Below are positions 54,201 to 62,244 of a stretch of DNA of 64,000 nucleotides, piece by piece. Both the position numbers and the translations under genes were made by a program. The notes beneath the pieces are model-generated. The model saw nothing but the letters and a program-made list of their open reading frames with translations, was not told the origin of the DNA and ran no database searches. Numbering within the stretch: the stretch's first letter is position 1; each line of letters starts with the position of its first letter. Origin of the DNA: Clostridia bacterium (GTDB lineage: Bacteria > Acidobacteriota > Terriglobia > Terriglobales > Acidobacteriaceae). Where the stretch lies: the NCBI GenBank assembly GCA_035561135.1, contig DATMYA010000008.1, positions 186,001-250,000 of the forward strand, read 5' to 3'.

Positions 54201-55205
54201 ATGCATGACTCAGCATTAAGGGTATCTTCGTTCGCTCGCATTATTTGCAACGTGTTGTTGGTTTTTGTTGTATTTGCGTGCCCGTTGCTTACGACAGCAC
54301 AGGCCGATGAAACGGCGGGGAGCCCGCCTGCTGTGTCTGCGCCAACCATGCCTTCGCTCTCGACCTCCGGCGCTATCCCGGGACTCGCGAGCAGCAGGCT
54401 CTCGGCTGGCGATGGCGTCGATATCGTGGTTTATGGAGTGCCGGAGTTGTCGCAGAAAGCGCGACTGAACAGCTCAGGCAATGTGTATCTGCCGTTATTG
54501 AACGACGTTGCCCTGGCAGGATTAAGTTTGGAAGAGGCGCAAGCGAAAGTTGAGAAGTTGCTGATGGACGGTGGCTTCCTGAAGAATCCTCATGTCTCAA
54601 TCAGCGTTGTGGAATATGCTCATGGCATCAGCCTGCTTGGCGAAGTGAATCGTCCGGGCGTATACCCGGTGAGTGGCGAGCGTCGTTTGTTCGACATCTT
54701 CGCAGCGGCAGGCGGCCTGTTGCCAACGGCAGGATCTATCGTCACGATCACGCACCGCAGCAAGCCCGAAACACCAGAGACGGTTGTAATCTCTCGTGAC
54801 CCGGCGCGGTCGATGGACGGCAACATCCTGGTTTCTCCCGGAGACACGGTGGTCGTGGGCAAGGCCGGAATGGTTTACGTTGTCGGCGAAGTGACGGCCC
54901 CGAGCGGCGTGATGATGGACAACATGAAAGGCTTCACGGTACTGAAGGCGATTGCCATGGCGCATGGCACAACACGCGGTGCAGCACTGGATGGTACCAG
55001 GGTGATTCGCAAGACGGAAACAGGACTCGTCGAAATCCCTGTGCCGCTCTCGAAGATCATGAAGGCCAAGGCGCAGGACATTGAACTCCAACAGGACGAC
55101 ATTGTCTTTGTGCCAAACAGCGCGGCCAAGGGTGTGATGCGTAGATCGTTGGAGACTGCGTTGGGAATGGTCAGCGCTGTGACCGTAATAAGGACATCGC
55201 GCTAA
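54201..55205 (+). CDS. Polysaccharide biosynthesis/export protein with SLBB domains
   Basis: 334 residues. A signal peptide (about 1-35) precedes a Poly_export domain (RLSAGDGVDIVVYGVPELSQK and LNSSGNVYLPLL, in parts) and SLBB-type domains with LLGEVNRPGVYPV and VYVVGEVTAPSGVMM. It lacks the lipobox of Wza and a clear C-terminal helix. It probably forms or gates the outer-membrane exit for exopolysaccharide. AGGGATC precedes the ATG. It is the only plus-strand gene of this region. Confidence 0.88.
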   Translation: MHDSALRVSSFARIICNVLLVFVVFACPLLTTAQADETAGSPPAVSAPTMPSLSTSGAIPGLASSRLSAGDGVDIVVYGVPELSQKARLNSSGNVYLPLLNDVALAGLSLEEAQAKVEKLLMDGGFLKNPHVSISVVEYAHGISLLGEVNRPGVYPVSGERRLFDIFAAAGGLLPTAGSIVTITHRSKPETPETVVISRDPARSMDGNILVSPGDTVVVGKAGMVYVVGEVTAPSGVMMDNMKGFTVLKAIAMAHGTTRGAALDGTRVIRKTETGLVEIPVPLSKIMKAKAQDIELQQDDIVFVPNSAAKGVMRRSLETALGMVSAVTVIRTSR

Positions 55206-55419
55206 CGGCGGGCAACGAGGTCAGCCTGTTAGAAGAAAATCGGTGTCGCGGCTTGCGGAATTCATTCCGGACGAAAAAACTTCCCCGCCCTAGCAAAGCT
55301 AGGACCGGGCACCCTCCTAACGCTAGGGTGGCCCACCCGCCCATGCATTGGTTTTGAGCTTTCGCTGCACTCCCGAAGAACGATAACGAGAAACTCAGAA
55401 TTACGAGTATTGCTCTCAT
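55171..55419 (-). pseudogene. Truncated secreted-protein gene with inserted palindromic repeat
   Basis: ATG 55419 overlaps the previous stop (ATGA) and encodes a credible signal peptide, VILSFSLSFFGSAAKAQ. After about residue 25 the DNA becomes a palindromic repeat (55289-55334), and the reading runs out into the end of the export gene at 55171. I take this as the 5' stub of a third gene in the series, cut off by the repeat. Confidence 0.55.
55289..55334. repeat. Intergenic palindromic repeat
   Basis: CCTAGC-aaa-GCTAGG (55289-55303) followed by GGGCACCCT...AGGGTGGCCC (55307-55334, one bulge). The two stems resemble an RNA with twin hairpins. Confidence 0.55.
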
Positions 55420-56159
55420 TTGTTTTCTCCGTTTGCGGTATTTACCGCGTGCTTTAAATGTGCACAGTTGGCGCTTGCGTAGCTCCGGAGCACTCGTAGG
55501 CTGCTGTCGAACCGGTCGCGCAGGTCGACGGAAAGAGGGTTGCGCCCTTTAGCTGCCGGCAGAAGACGATCTTCCGCAATGGAGAACACTCCGACCGTAC
55601 CGAGTGTCAGTTTGCCGAAAGCACGGTCTGCAAATGATCGAGGGCCAAGGAAAGAAAGAAAGAGCAGATACTGCTTGCCATCTTCGAAGAAGGGCAGACC
55701 GGTGACTAGTTCCTCGACTCTGACTCCATCCACGTCCAGCACACCGCCAGGCAAGATGGCGAGCACTTCGCCAGGACGAACAGGTAAAAGGGAGGACGGA
55801 ACGTCCTCTGGAACTACTCCACCAGGAACCGGCCTGCACAAAGACTCCAAGACGGTGAACTTGTACCAGGAATAAATCGACTCGCCCAATCGGTCCACCT
55901 TTGCGACGTGTCCAATCGGAGTCACAATCACCGCCACATGCTCTTGGAGCGCTTGATCGATTCCGAGAACCATGGCCGCTCCTTGACCTGATGCCGCTAA
56001 CACCACCTTGTTGTGTTTCTTTTCCTTCGCCTCACGCACGCTCTTCTGGATGCGCGGGTCATCCCTTTCTTTCTCTCTCTTTATGTTGTGTGGTTGCGAG
56101 TACGCAACAAGGGCGGTGGCGAGAATACCGATGGCGACTAGTAGTACTTTTGTCTTCAT
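55416..56159 (-). CDS. Secreted protein of unknown function, paralogue of upstream gene
   Basis: 247 residues. A signal peptide (to about 22) is followed by a basic repeat-like segment (DDPRIQKSVREAKEKKHNKVV) and a compact domain with ALQEHVAVIVTPIGHV, VRPGEVLAILPGGV and GKQYLLFLSFLG. The middle may be a beta-barrel-like lipid or ligand module, but I recognise no family. ATGA overlaps link it to the genes on both sides. Residues ~34-70 align visually with the preceding 84-residue protein. Confidence 0.65.
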   Translation of the reverse strand: MKTKVLLVAIGILATALVAYSQPHNIKREKERDDPRIQKSVREAKEKKHNKVVLAASGQGAAMVLGIDQALQEHVAVIVTPIGHVAKVDRLGESIYSWYKFTVLESLCRPVPGGVVPEDVPSSLLPVRPGEVLAILPGGVLDVDGVRVEELVTGLPFFEDGKQYLLFLSFLGPRSFADRAFGKLTLGTVGVFSIAEDRLLPAAKGRNPLSVDLRDRFDSSLRVLRSYASANCAHLKHAVNTANGENK

Positions 56160-56410
56160 AAAAGCTTCTCTGGTGTGCTGTTAGCAAGGGCTTGATCGAA
56201 GCTGGTGATTACGTCGTATTCTCCCATAGACAATGGGAGGCCACTCGTGTGCTTGCCTTCTGCCTTGGCTTTGCGAACGGCTTTACGGATTTCGCTATCC
56301 GGCTTATCGTTCGTATTGGACGGGGTTTCCTGAGCCACCGATATCCACGGCGTAACCAGCACAAGCAGCAGGATGCCGGTCACAAGTTGTGCTCTGTTCC
56401 TTATGTGCAT
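56156..56410 (-). CDS. Short secreted paralogue, probably truncated
   Basis: From ATG 56410 (MHIRNRAQLV) it has 84 residues: a signal peptide ending SVAQE, then DSEIRKAVRKAKAEGKH, which parallels DPRIQKSVREAKEKKH in the next gene, and SFDQALANSTPEKLL, after which it stops where its paralogue continues. The stop overlaps the next ATG by four bases. ATG 56461 would add 17 residues ahead of the signal. It is likely a duplicate that has lost its C-terminal domain. Confidence 0.55.
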   Translation of the reverse strand: MHIRNRAQLVTGILLLVLVTPWISVAQETPSNTNDKPDSEIRKAVRKAKAEGKHTSGLPLSMGEYDVITSFDQALANSTPEKLL

Positions 56411-56552
56411 GAATCTTCTCGTTGGTGGTTTTGACACCAGAAGACAGGGCCATGACTTCATAATTTTTTCGATCTGCTTGCAACAGTTGCGCTAAACACA
56501 TCGAGTGCGAATGCGCGAATGACGGAAGGTATGCGCTCCGGAGCTTACGGAG

Positions 56553-57050
56553 CTACTGATGGACCTCGCTCAGCCTGCCCGTCTTCACATCGAATACGAA
56601 GCCGCGGATGATCAACCTCTCGCGAATCCAACTGTGCGCTTCGAGCTTCGACATCTGCTCTCGAACGTTGTTCTCAACATCGCTGAAAGCATAGAAACAC
56701 ACGGGGCTGTTTGGCGGCAGTCCGGCCTCACGCTCTACGGCTTCGTGCATGTCCTCCTCGCTGGCCTTCATAAGTCCGCAATCGGTGTGGTTGATGACCA
56801 TTACTTCCTTTGTCCCCAGGAAGTAATGCGAGACCAGCAGAGAGCGCAGGGCATCGTCGGTGACAATGCCTCCTGCGTTCCGTATGAAGTGCGCGTCCTG
56901 CGGCTTCAGCCTTAGCGCCGCGAGCGTGATGCGCGTGTCCATACACGCGAGCACCGCCAGCTTCAGGCGCGGCTGCGGCGAGATTGATTCCGGATCATAG
57001 TTCAGCGCGAATTCGGCATTGCGCTGCAAGACTTTATCGATTGCGCTCAC
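56553..57050 (-). CDS. Beta-class carbonic anhydrase
   Basis: 165 residues, the short (type II/III-like) beta form. Zinc ligands C36 (CMDTR), H88 and C91 (HTDCG) are all present, with the D38-R40 dyad intact and FIRNAGG following. It interconverts CO2 and bicarbonate in the cytoplasm. It stands between the small secreted paralogues and wecB with no obvious link to either. Confidence 0.9.
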   Translation of the reverse strand: MSAIDKVLQRNAEFALNYDPESISPQPRLKLAVLACMDTRITLAALRLKPQDAHFIRNAGGIVTDDALRSLLVSHYFLGTKEVMVINHTDCGLMKASEEDMHEAVEREAGLPPNSPVCFYAFSDVENNVREQMSKLEAHSWIRERLIIRGFVFDVKTGRLSEVHQ

Positions 57051-57178
57051 AATGATGTACCGCCGATCCTGAACGTGGGTTCTGATTCTCTTACCCGAGA
57101 GGGTTTTTGTCTAACTATTCAGTGCGTACGTTTTCGATCTAGCCCGGGAATGGAGCAGCAAGCACCGAGCCGACTTGC

Positions 57179-58246
57179 TCATCCGGTGATGATGCCGGCA
57201 ATGCGTTCCGAGGCTTGTCCATCCCATAGCGGCGGTACCTGGTGCGGCTTGCGGTGACCATCGAGGATGCGCTCAAGCTCTCCGCGCAAAAGGGCGAAGT
57301 CGCGGCCTACGAGCGTGTTGGTACCCATCGTGATGGTAATGGGACGCTCAGTATTCTCGCGCACGGTGAGGCAGGGGACGCCGAGATATGTCGTCTCTTC
57401 CTGAATGCCGCCGGAGTCCGTGATGACGGCAGTGGCGCGACGCTGCAGGTTGAGGAAGTCGAGATACGGCTTGGGTTCAAAGAGCAGAATTCCGCGGTGC
57501 TCGCCGGCTTTGAACCCCAGGTCGTCAATGCGCTGACGCGTTCGCGGATGCACCGGGAAGATGATCGGGACCCGATTGCCGATGGCAACCAGTGCCTCCA
57601 ACAGTTCACGCAAAGTCGAAGCGTCGTCCACGTTGGACGGGCGATGCAAGGTGAGCAGAATGTAATGCCGAGGCACGCCGTTCGCGGGCAGGCGCTCGGC
57701 TTGCGGCAGCAGGTTGATCAGGGTGTCGATCATCACGTTGCCGACGAAGTGGATCTTCCCGGATGCGATGCCCTCGCGTTCCAGGTTGGCGTTTGCGTCA
57801 GCCGATGGCGTGAATAGTAAGTCGGAAAGCTGGTCGGTGACGACGCGATTGATCTCCTCAGGCATCGTTCGGTCAAACGCGCGAAGGCCGGCCTCGACGT
57901 GTGCCACGCGTATCTGGAGCTTGGAACAGACGAGCGCGGCGGCAACGGTCGAGTTGACGTCGCCGTAGACGAGCACGAGATCGGGGCGGCACCCGACGAC
58001 AACTTTCTCGAAGCTGGCCATGATCTCCGCCGTCTGCTGCGCATGAGAGCCAGAGCCAACGCCGAGATTCACGTCGGGCGCAGGAATCGAAAGCTGCTGA
58101 AAGAAGACGCCGGACATGTTGACGTCGTAGTGCTGGCCGGTGTGTACGAGCACCTGCTCGACGCCGTTGCGCGTCGAGAGCGCACGCCACACGGGCGAAA
58201 CTTTCATGAAGTTCGGACGTGCTCCAACCACATGGAGAAGTCGCAT
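57179..58246 (-). CDS. wecB: UDP-N-acetylglucosamine 2-epimerase (non-hydrolysing)
   Basis: 355 residues. GT-B-like epimerase converting UDP-GlcNAc to UDP-ManNAc. The opening VVGARPNFMKVSPVWRAL, VYGDVNSTVAAALV, HVEAGLRAFDRTMPEEINR in parts, and the late SGGIQEETTYLGVPCLTVRENTERP in parts are diagnostic. AGGAAAATAT precedes the ATG. It is the leftmost gene of the leftward-reading exopolysaccharide block and supplies a sugar nucleotide for it. Confidence 0.94.
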   Translation of the reverse strand: MRLLHVVGARPNFMKVSPVWRALSTRNGVEQVLVHTGQHYDVNMSGVFFQQLSIPAPDVNLGVGSGSHAQQTAEIMASFEKVVVGCRPDLVLVYGDVNSTVAAALVCSKLQIRVAHVEAGLRAFDRTMPEEINRVVTDQLSDLLFTPSADANANLEREGIASGKIHFVGNVMIDTLINLLPQAERLPANGVPRHYILLTLHRPSNVDDASTLRELLEALVAIGNRVPIIFPVHPRTRQRIDDLGFKAGEHRGILLFEPKPYLDFLNLQRRATAVITDSGGIQEETTYLGVPCLTVRENTERPITITMGTNTLVGRDFALLRGELERILDGHRKPHQVPPLWDGQASERIAGIITG

Positions 58247-58302
58247 ATATTTTCCTGTTAAGACGACTGCGCGAATCAGCCTAACAGACGATCCGAACAG
58301 GC

Positions 58303-58944
58303 TCAGTGCTTGATGTCTTGCTTGCGCAAGACCTTGAAAAAGGTCATCGCCAGAATTTTGATATCGAACCAGAACGAGCAGTGCTCGAGATAATAACGGT
58401 CCAGCGTTACCTTGTCCGGAATGGAGATGGTGTCACGCCCGTTGATTTGCGCCCATCCGGTGAGTCCGGGAATAACTTCATGGACGCCGCACTCTGTTCG
58501 GAGCGACACAAGGTCATCCTGATTGAACAGAGCGGGACGCGGCCCTACGAAGCTGAGGTCTCCCCGAAGAATGGAAACAAGTTGAGGCAGTTCGTCGAGG
58601 CTGGAACGACGCAGCACTCCGCCGATTGGGGTGAGGTACGCATCGGGGTCCGTCAACAGGTGAGTCGCTAGTTGCGGAGCATCGACACGCATAGACCGGA
58701 ACTTGGGCATTCGGAAGATAAGGTTACGGACGCCGACACGATCTGACCAATAGAGCGCCGGTCCGCTGCTTGTCAGGCGAATAGCAACTGCAATCAACAG
58801 CAGCGGGACGCCGAGTAGAATCAACAGAACAAGCGCGCACGCGACGTCAAAGACACGCTTCGCGATCCGGTATCCGCGACCCGGGCGGCGTGCGACGGTG
58901 GTGCGGGTGCTCGTAACTGCTGTTGCCATCTCTCCGGAGAACAT
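58303..58944 (-). CDS. Undecaprenyl-phosphate sugar-1-phosphate transferase
   Basis: 213 residues, one N-terminal membrane helix (about 33-55) and the bacterial sugar transferase catalytic domain: KRVFDVACALVLL, GVRNLIFRMPKFRSM, RSSLDELPQLVSILRGDLSFVGPRP in parts, and GLTGWAQINGRD. It adds the first sugar phosphate to undecaprenyl phosphate to start repeat-unit synthesis. It is the short form without the WbaP/WcaJ multi-span N-terminus. It begins 4 bases after the epimerase gene stop. Confidence 0.92.
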   Translation of the reverse strand: MFSGEMATAVTSTRTTVARRPGRGYRIAKRVFDVACALVLLILLGVPLLLIAVAIRLTSSGPALYWSDRVGVRNLIFRMPKFRSMRVDAPQLATHLLTDPDAYLTPIGGVLRRSSLDELPQLVSILRGDLSFVGPRPALFNQDDLVSLRTECGVHEVIPGLTGWAQINGRDTISIPDKVTLDRYYLEHCSFWFDIKILAMTFFKVLRKQDIKH

Positions 58945-58948
58945 AAGT

Positions 58949-59977
58949 CTAGGACTTCCCTGCCAAGTAGGCCTCTACCATCTGCTGGCGCGCGCGCTCG
59001 CCGGAATCCGGCCAGCGGAAACCGGTGGCCGCCAGCTTGCCTGTGCTGAGCGAGAAAGGCGCGGTGAGCTTCTTCAATGAATCGAAACTGATGGGACCTT
59101 CGCGTCCGACGAGTTTGAGAATGCTGAAGGCGGCTGCACCCGACCATACGAGCGGATACGGAACGTGCACGGGTAGGCGGCGATTCATGCGCATGGCGAG
59201 GTCGTTGACGAAATTTCCCAGCAACATGGGATCGCGATCGGCGATGTTGTAAGCCTCGCCGGAAACGCCCTTTTCAGCCAGGTGCAGGAAGGCGCTGGCA
59301 GCATTGTGAACGGAGCAGAAGCTGCGAATGACTTCGCGTAAGCCGACATGAAAGTAGAAACCATGGTCGATGGCGCGCATAAGCTTGTGCAGGTTAAAGC
59401 GGACGTTCGCCCCGTAGGTGAGCGAGGGGCGTCCGATCACAATCTCAAGTCCTGTCGATTTAGCAGCGCCGATCACAGCCGCGACCGCTCGGGCGCGCGG
59501 GACAGAGTTTGCGAGCCGTTCAAGTTCGATCTTGGTTTCAGCATAGAGATTCTCGGCGGCCAGAGTTGCGTTCTCGTTTATGCCGACGCCGCACTGACCC
59601 TTGTAAACGTTGGCGCTGGAAGCGAGTACGACACGACGCACGCCAAGCCGCGCGGCGGCATTGAGCAGGTTGCGTGAGCCGCCGACATTGACGGCGCGTG
59701 CGCTGTCGCGATCTTCCTCAGTTACGAGACGCGTATGTGCAACTCCAGCCAGGTGAATGACGACGTCCGCGCCAGAGACGAATCGCTCGACAGAGATGAT
59801 ATCCGTGACGTCGCCCTGAACGAATTCAACGCCTTCGACGTTGGACAACGCAGCCGCACGCTCGTCAGGAGCGTTCCTATGCATAAGGGCTTTGACGCGA
59901 TATCCGCGTTCGAGAGCAAGCGTGAGAAGGTCGCGTCCGATGAAGCCGCTAGCTCCGGTGATGGCCAGTGTGGTCAT
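58949..59977 (-). CDS. NAD-dependent sugar-nucleotide epimerase/dehydratase (SDR)
   Basis: 342 residues. TGASGFIGRDLL opens the NAD+ site, and VIHLAGVAHTR and LYAETKIELERLA (catalytic Y-x3-K) follow. This resembles the WbpV/WbpK or UDP-glucose 4-epimerase-like group often paired with a short sugar transferase, as here. Substrate unknown. The start overlaps the preceding glycosyltransferase stop by 4 bases. Confidence 0.88.
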   Translation of the reverse strand: MTTLAITGASGFIGRDLLTLALERGYRVKALMHRNAPDERAAALSNVEGVEFVQGDVTDIISVERFVSGADVVIHLAGVAHTRLVTEEDRDSARAVNVGGSRNLLNAAARLGVRRVVLASSANVYKGQCGVGINENATLAAENLYAETKIELERLANSVPRARAVAAVIGAAKSTGLEIVIGRPSLTYGANVRFNLHKLMRAIDHGFYFHVGLREVIRSFCSVHNAASAFLHLAEKGVSGEAYNIADRDPMLLGNFVNDLAMRMNRRLPVHVPYPLVWSGAAAFSILKLVGREGPISFDSLKKLTAPFSLSTGKLAATGFRWPDSGERARQQMVEAYLAGKS

Positions 59978-61260
59978 GGCTCCACCCCGCTAACGGTCGC
60001 AGTGCGGAGGCGAATCCGTCCGTCACTCTTGACCTTTCGAAGGACTTCAGCAAAAGTACGCGCCGTGGACTCACGCGACATATTGTCAAGAATGTAGCGG
60101 CGGCCACTCTCGCCGCAGCGGGCCCGCTGTTCGGGATTCGCGTACATGGTCTTGATAGCGTTGGCTATGGCGACGGGGTTCTCAGGCTCGACGGCGATGC
60201 CGCCCCCAGTCGCCTCGAGAATCTGGCGCGCTTGTCCTTCGACGGCGAGAACAACCGGACGCGCACAGGACAAGAATTCGAGCATCTTTGTGGGGATAAC
60301 GGTTTTGAATACTTCGGAGTTCTTGAGCAGCACGAGACAAACGTCGGATGTGCGAATGATCGAAGAAATCCTTTCGCGACGCTGCTGGCCGACGAAGCGC
60401 AGGTTTGTGAGATTGAGTTCGCGCGCTTTCTCGATCAGGTTCTGGCGATACGTACCTTCGCCGACCAGGAGAAGAACAACGTCGGGCACGGTCTTCTGCA
60501 AAAGCCGTGCAGCATCGAGAACGGTCTCGAGGCCGTGGGCCATGCCCATCGTGCCGATGTAAGAGGCGACAAACTTCCCTTCCAACTGGAACTCCCGGCG
60601 AATTTCGTCCGATGGATCGCCGGGGCTGAAGACGTCGGTCTCAACGCCGTTAACGACGATCGACATCTTTTCGCGAGGCACGCCCCAACGCTCGGCGAGG
60701 TATTCCTTGAACGCGGGCGTGACGACGACGATGTGGTCGCTGTGCTTGTAGAGGAAGCGCACAATGGAAGCGACGGAGCGGTAAACGACAGAGCGCTCCG
60801 CCCCAAGGCCCACCCCCTCCAGCGATTCCGGCCAGAGGTCGCGTACTTCGAAGATAAACGGAACGCGCTGCACGCGCGCAATGGCGTATCCGGCCATGGC
60901 GATCGGGAGCGGCGGCGAGGTGCCGATCACGACGTCAGGACGTTCGAGAAAGCTGCCACGCACGGCAGCCGAAGCGCAGAACGAACCGTAGTTGAGCACC
61001 CGCTCCATGGGTTTGCGATTCGGGAATGGCAGCAACCAGGTTCGTACCACGTCTACGCCGTGGACCTGTTCGCGATAGAAGAGGCGTCGGAACTTATCGC
61101 GATATTCCGGCTCGATCACGCCCGTAGGGTGATTGGGGAAACCAGTCAACACAGACGCCTGGTGACCGGACGCTGCCCAGTGCTGGCTTAGTTCGGCTGC
61201 ACGGCCGGCAAGCGCACCCATCTCGGGAGGGTAATGTTGCGATACATACAGAATCTTCAT
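59974..61260 (-). CDS. GT4-family glycosyltransferase (WbuB/WcaI-like)
   Basis: 428 residues. Opening MKILYVSQHYPPEMGALAGR and ELSQHWAASGHQVSVL-type segment ASGHQASVLTGFPNHPTG match the WcaI/WbuB group. The GT4 donor motif appears as E-x7-E in EFLSCARPVVLAVEGQA and the preceding VCLVLLKNSEVFKTVIPTK in parts. Retaining GT-B enzyme acting on the lipid-linked oligosaccharide on the cytoplasmic face. Coupled to the epimerase by an ATGA overlap and directly adjacent to the C5-epimerase-like gene. Confidence 0.9.
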   Translation of the reverse strand: MKILYVSQHYPPEMGALAGRAAELSQHWAASGHQASVLTGFPNHPTGVIEPEYRDKFRRLFYREQVHGVDVVRTWLLPFPNRKPMERVLNYGSFCASAAVRGSFLERPDVVIGTSPPLPIAMAGYAIARVQRVPFIFEVRDLWPESLEGVGLGAERSVVYRSVASIVRFLYKHSDHIVVVTPAFKEYLAERWGVPREKMSIVVNGVETDVFSPGDPSDEIRREFQLEGKFVASYIGTMGMAHGLETVLDAARLLQKTVPDVVLLLVGEGTYRQNLIEKARELNLTNLRFVGQQRRERISSIIRTSDVCLVLLKNSEVFKTVIPTKMLEFLSCARPVVLAVEGQARQILEATGGGIAVEPENPVAIANAIKTMYANPEQRARCGESGRRYILDNMSRESTARTFAEVLRKVKSDGRIRLRTATVSGVEP

Positions 61261-62244
61261 TCAGTAATAAGAGAGCTTAAAAATTGTCTTGTGAATTAGA
61301 GCGTGTCCGCGACGGAAGCGGCTGCGCTGGTACTGTCGCCAGCGATCGGCATAGGTGGCGAAGAACACGTCTCCGGTAAGCCGGTGCATCACGTCTAACT
61401 GAACGATGTGCAACTGGTGATAGAACGGGCTGGCGATCATTCTGAGCGGCGTGCCGGACTGCTCGTAAAGCGACCAGTAGCCGTTGTCATAGTCGTGCAG
61501 GTTAGCCTTGATGGTCGCGAGCGAATCGGCCCAGACCTTGCGCGCATCTTTGTCGCCGGTGAGCAACATGAAATCGTACACACCCCACAGCGCCCACATG
61601 AAACCGTTGAGGATGTGCGTCGGCGGATCGACGATGTACTCCTCTATCCAGCGATTGCCTTCTGCATCCTGGTGAATCACGCCGCCGTTTTCGGCTAGCG
61701 CGAGCAGACACTGGAAGGCGCGGCGAGCAGCATCTAAATAGCGGTCATCGTGAGTCTCGCTGTAGGCGCGAACGAGCACCGAGATTCCCTGCCCCTGGGC
61801 CAGTCCGGAATACCACGGAGCGCGCAGCGGCGTGCGGTACTCGAAATCGAAGTGATGGTTCCAAACCCAGAAGCCGCCTTCGTTCTGTTCGAGGTGATCA
61901 ACGAGCCAATCAGCAGTGCTTAGAAACTTGGTTCGGCGAGATCCATCGCCCGTTGCGACGAACACGTTGTAATTCCCAAGAGCGTACTGCGCGATGGCGA
62001 TGGGATTGTGCTGCCGGCCGATTACGCCGAGGTAGTCGAGGAGGGGAACGCCGGACCTGTCGAATGGGCCAGCGTAGTCTGCCTTCGACGTGAACGTCAT
62101 GTAGTACGAGCCGAGTTCGCCGGGAGTGAAGCGGTTCATCTCCGGCTGCTCATGCCAGAAAGTTAACTGGCTGTTGCGCGACGTGAGGTACGCGCCGAAG
62201 ATGCGGCGATAGTAGTTGAGCCGCGTTCGCAGTGACTTAAGCAT
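61261..62244 (-). CDS. D-glucuronyl C5-epimerase-like protein
   Basis: 327 residues with an (alpha/alpha)-type helical pattern. RTPLRAPWYSGLAQGQGISVLVRA in pieces, PPTHILNGFMWALWGVYDF and YDNGYWSLYE, then YHQLHIVQLDVMHRLTG, match the C-terminal catalytic domain of heparan/heparosan glucuronyl C5-epimerases. No signal peptide is visible. In animals the reaction turns glucuronate to iduronate at polymer level; here polymer and timing are unknown. It abuts a GT4 gene on each side (8-base overlap on the right, zero gap on the left). Confidence 0.78.
   Translation of the reverse strand: MLKSLRTRLNYYRRIFGAYLTSRNSQLTFWHEQPEMNRFTPGELGSYYMTFTSKADYAGPFDRSGVPLLDYLGVIGRQHNPIAIAQYALGNYNVFVATGDGSRRTKFLSTADWLVDHLEQNEGGFWVWNHHFDFEYRTPLRAPWYSGLAQGQGISVLVRAYSETHDDRYLDAARRAFQCLLALAENGGVIHQDAEGNRWIEEYIVDPPTHILNGFMWALWGVYDFMLLTGDKDARKVWADSLATIKANLHDYDNGYWSLYEQSGTPLRMIASPFYHQLHIVQLDVMHRLTGDVFFATYADRWRQYQRSRFRRGHALIHKTIFKLSYY

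Noticed and set aside
59968..61191. 407-codon plus-strand frame
   Set aside because: Lies opposite a GT4 glycosyltransferase with clear motifs.
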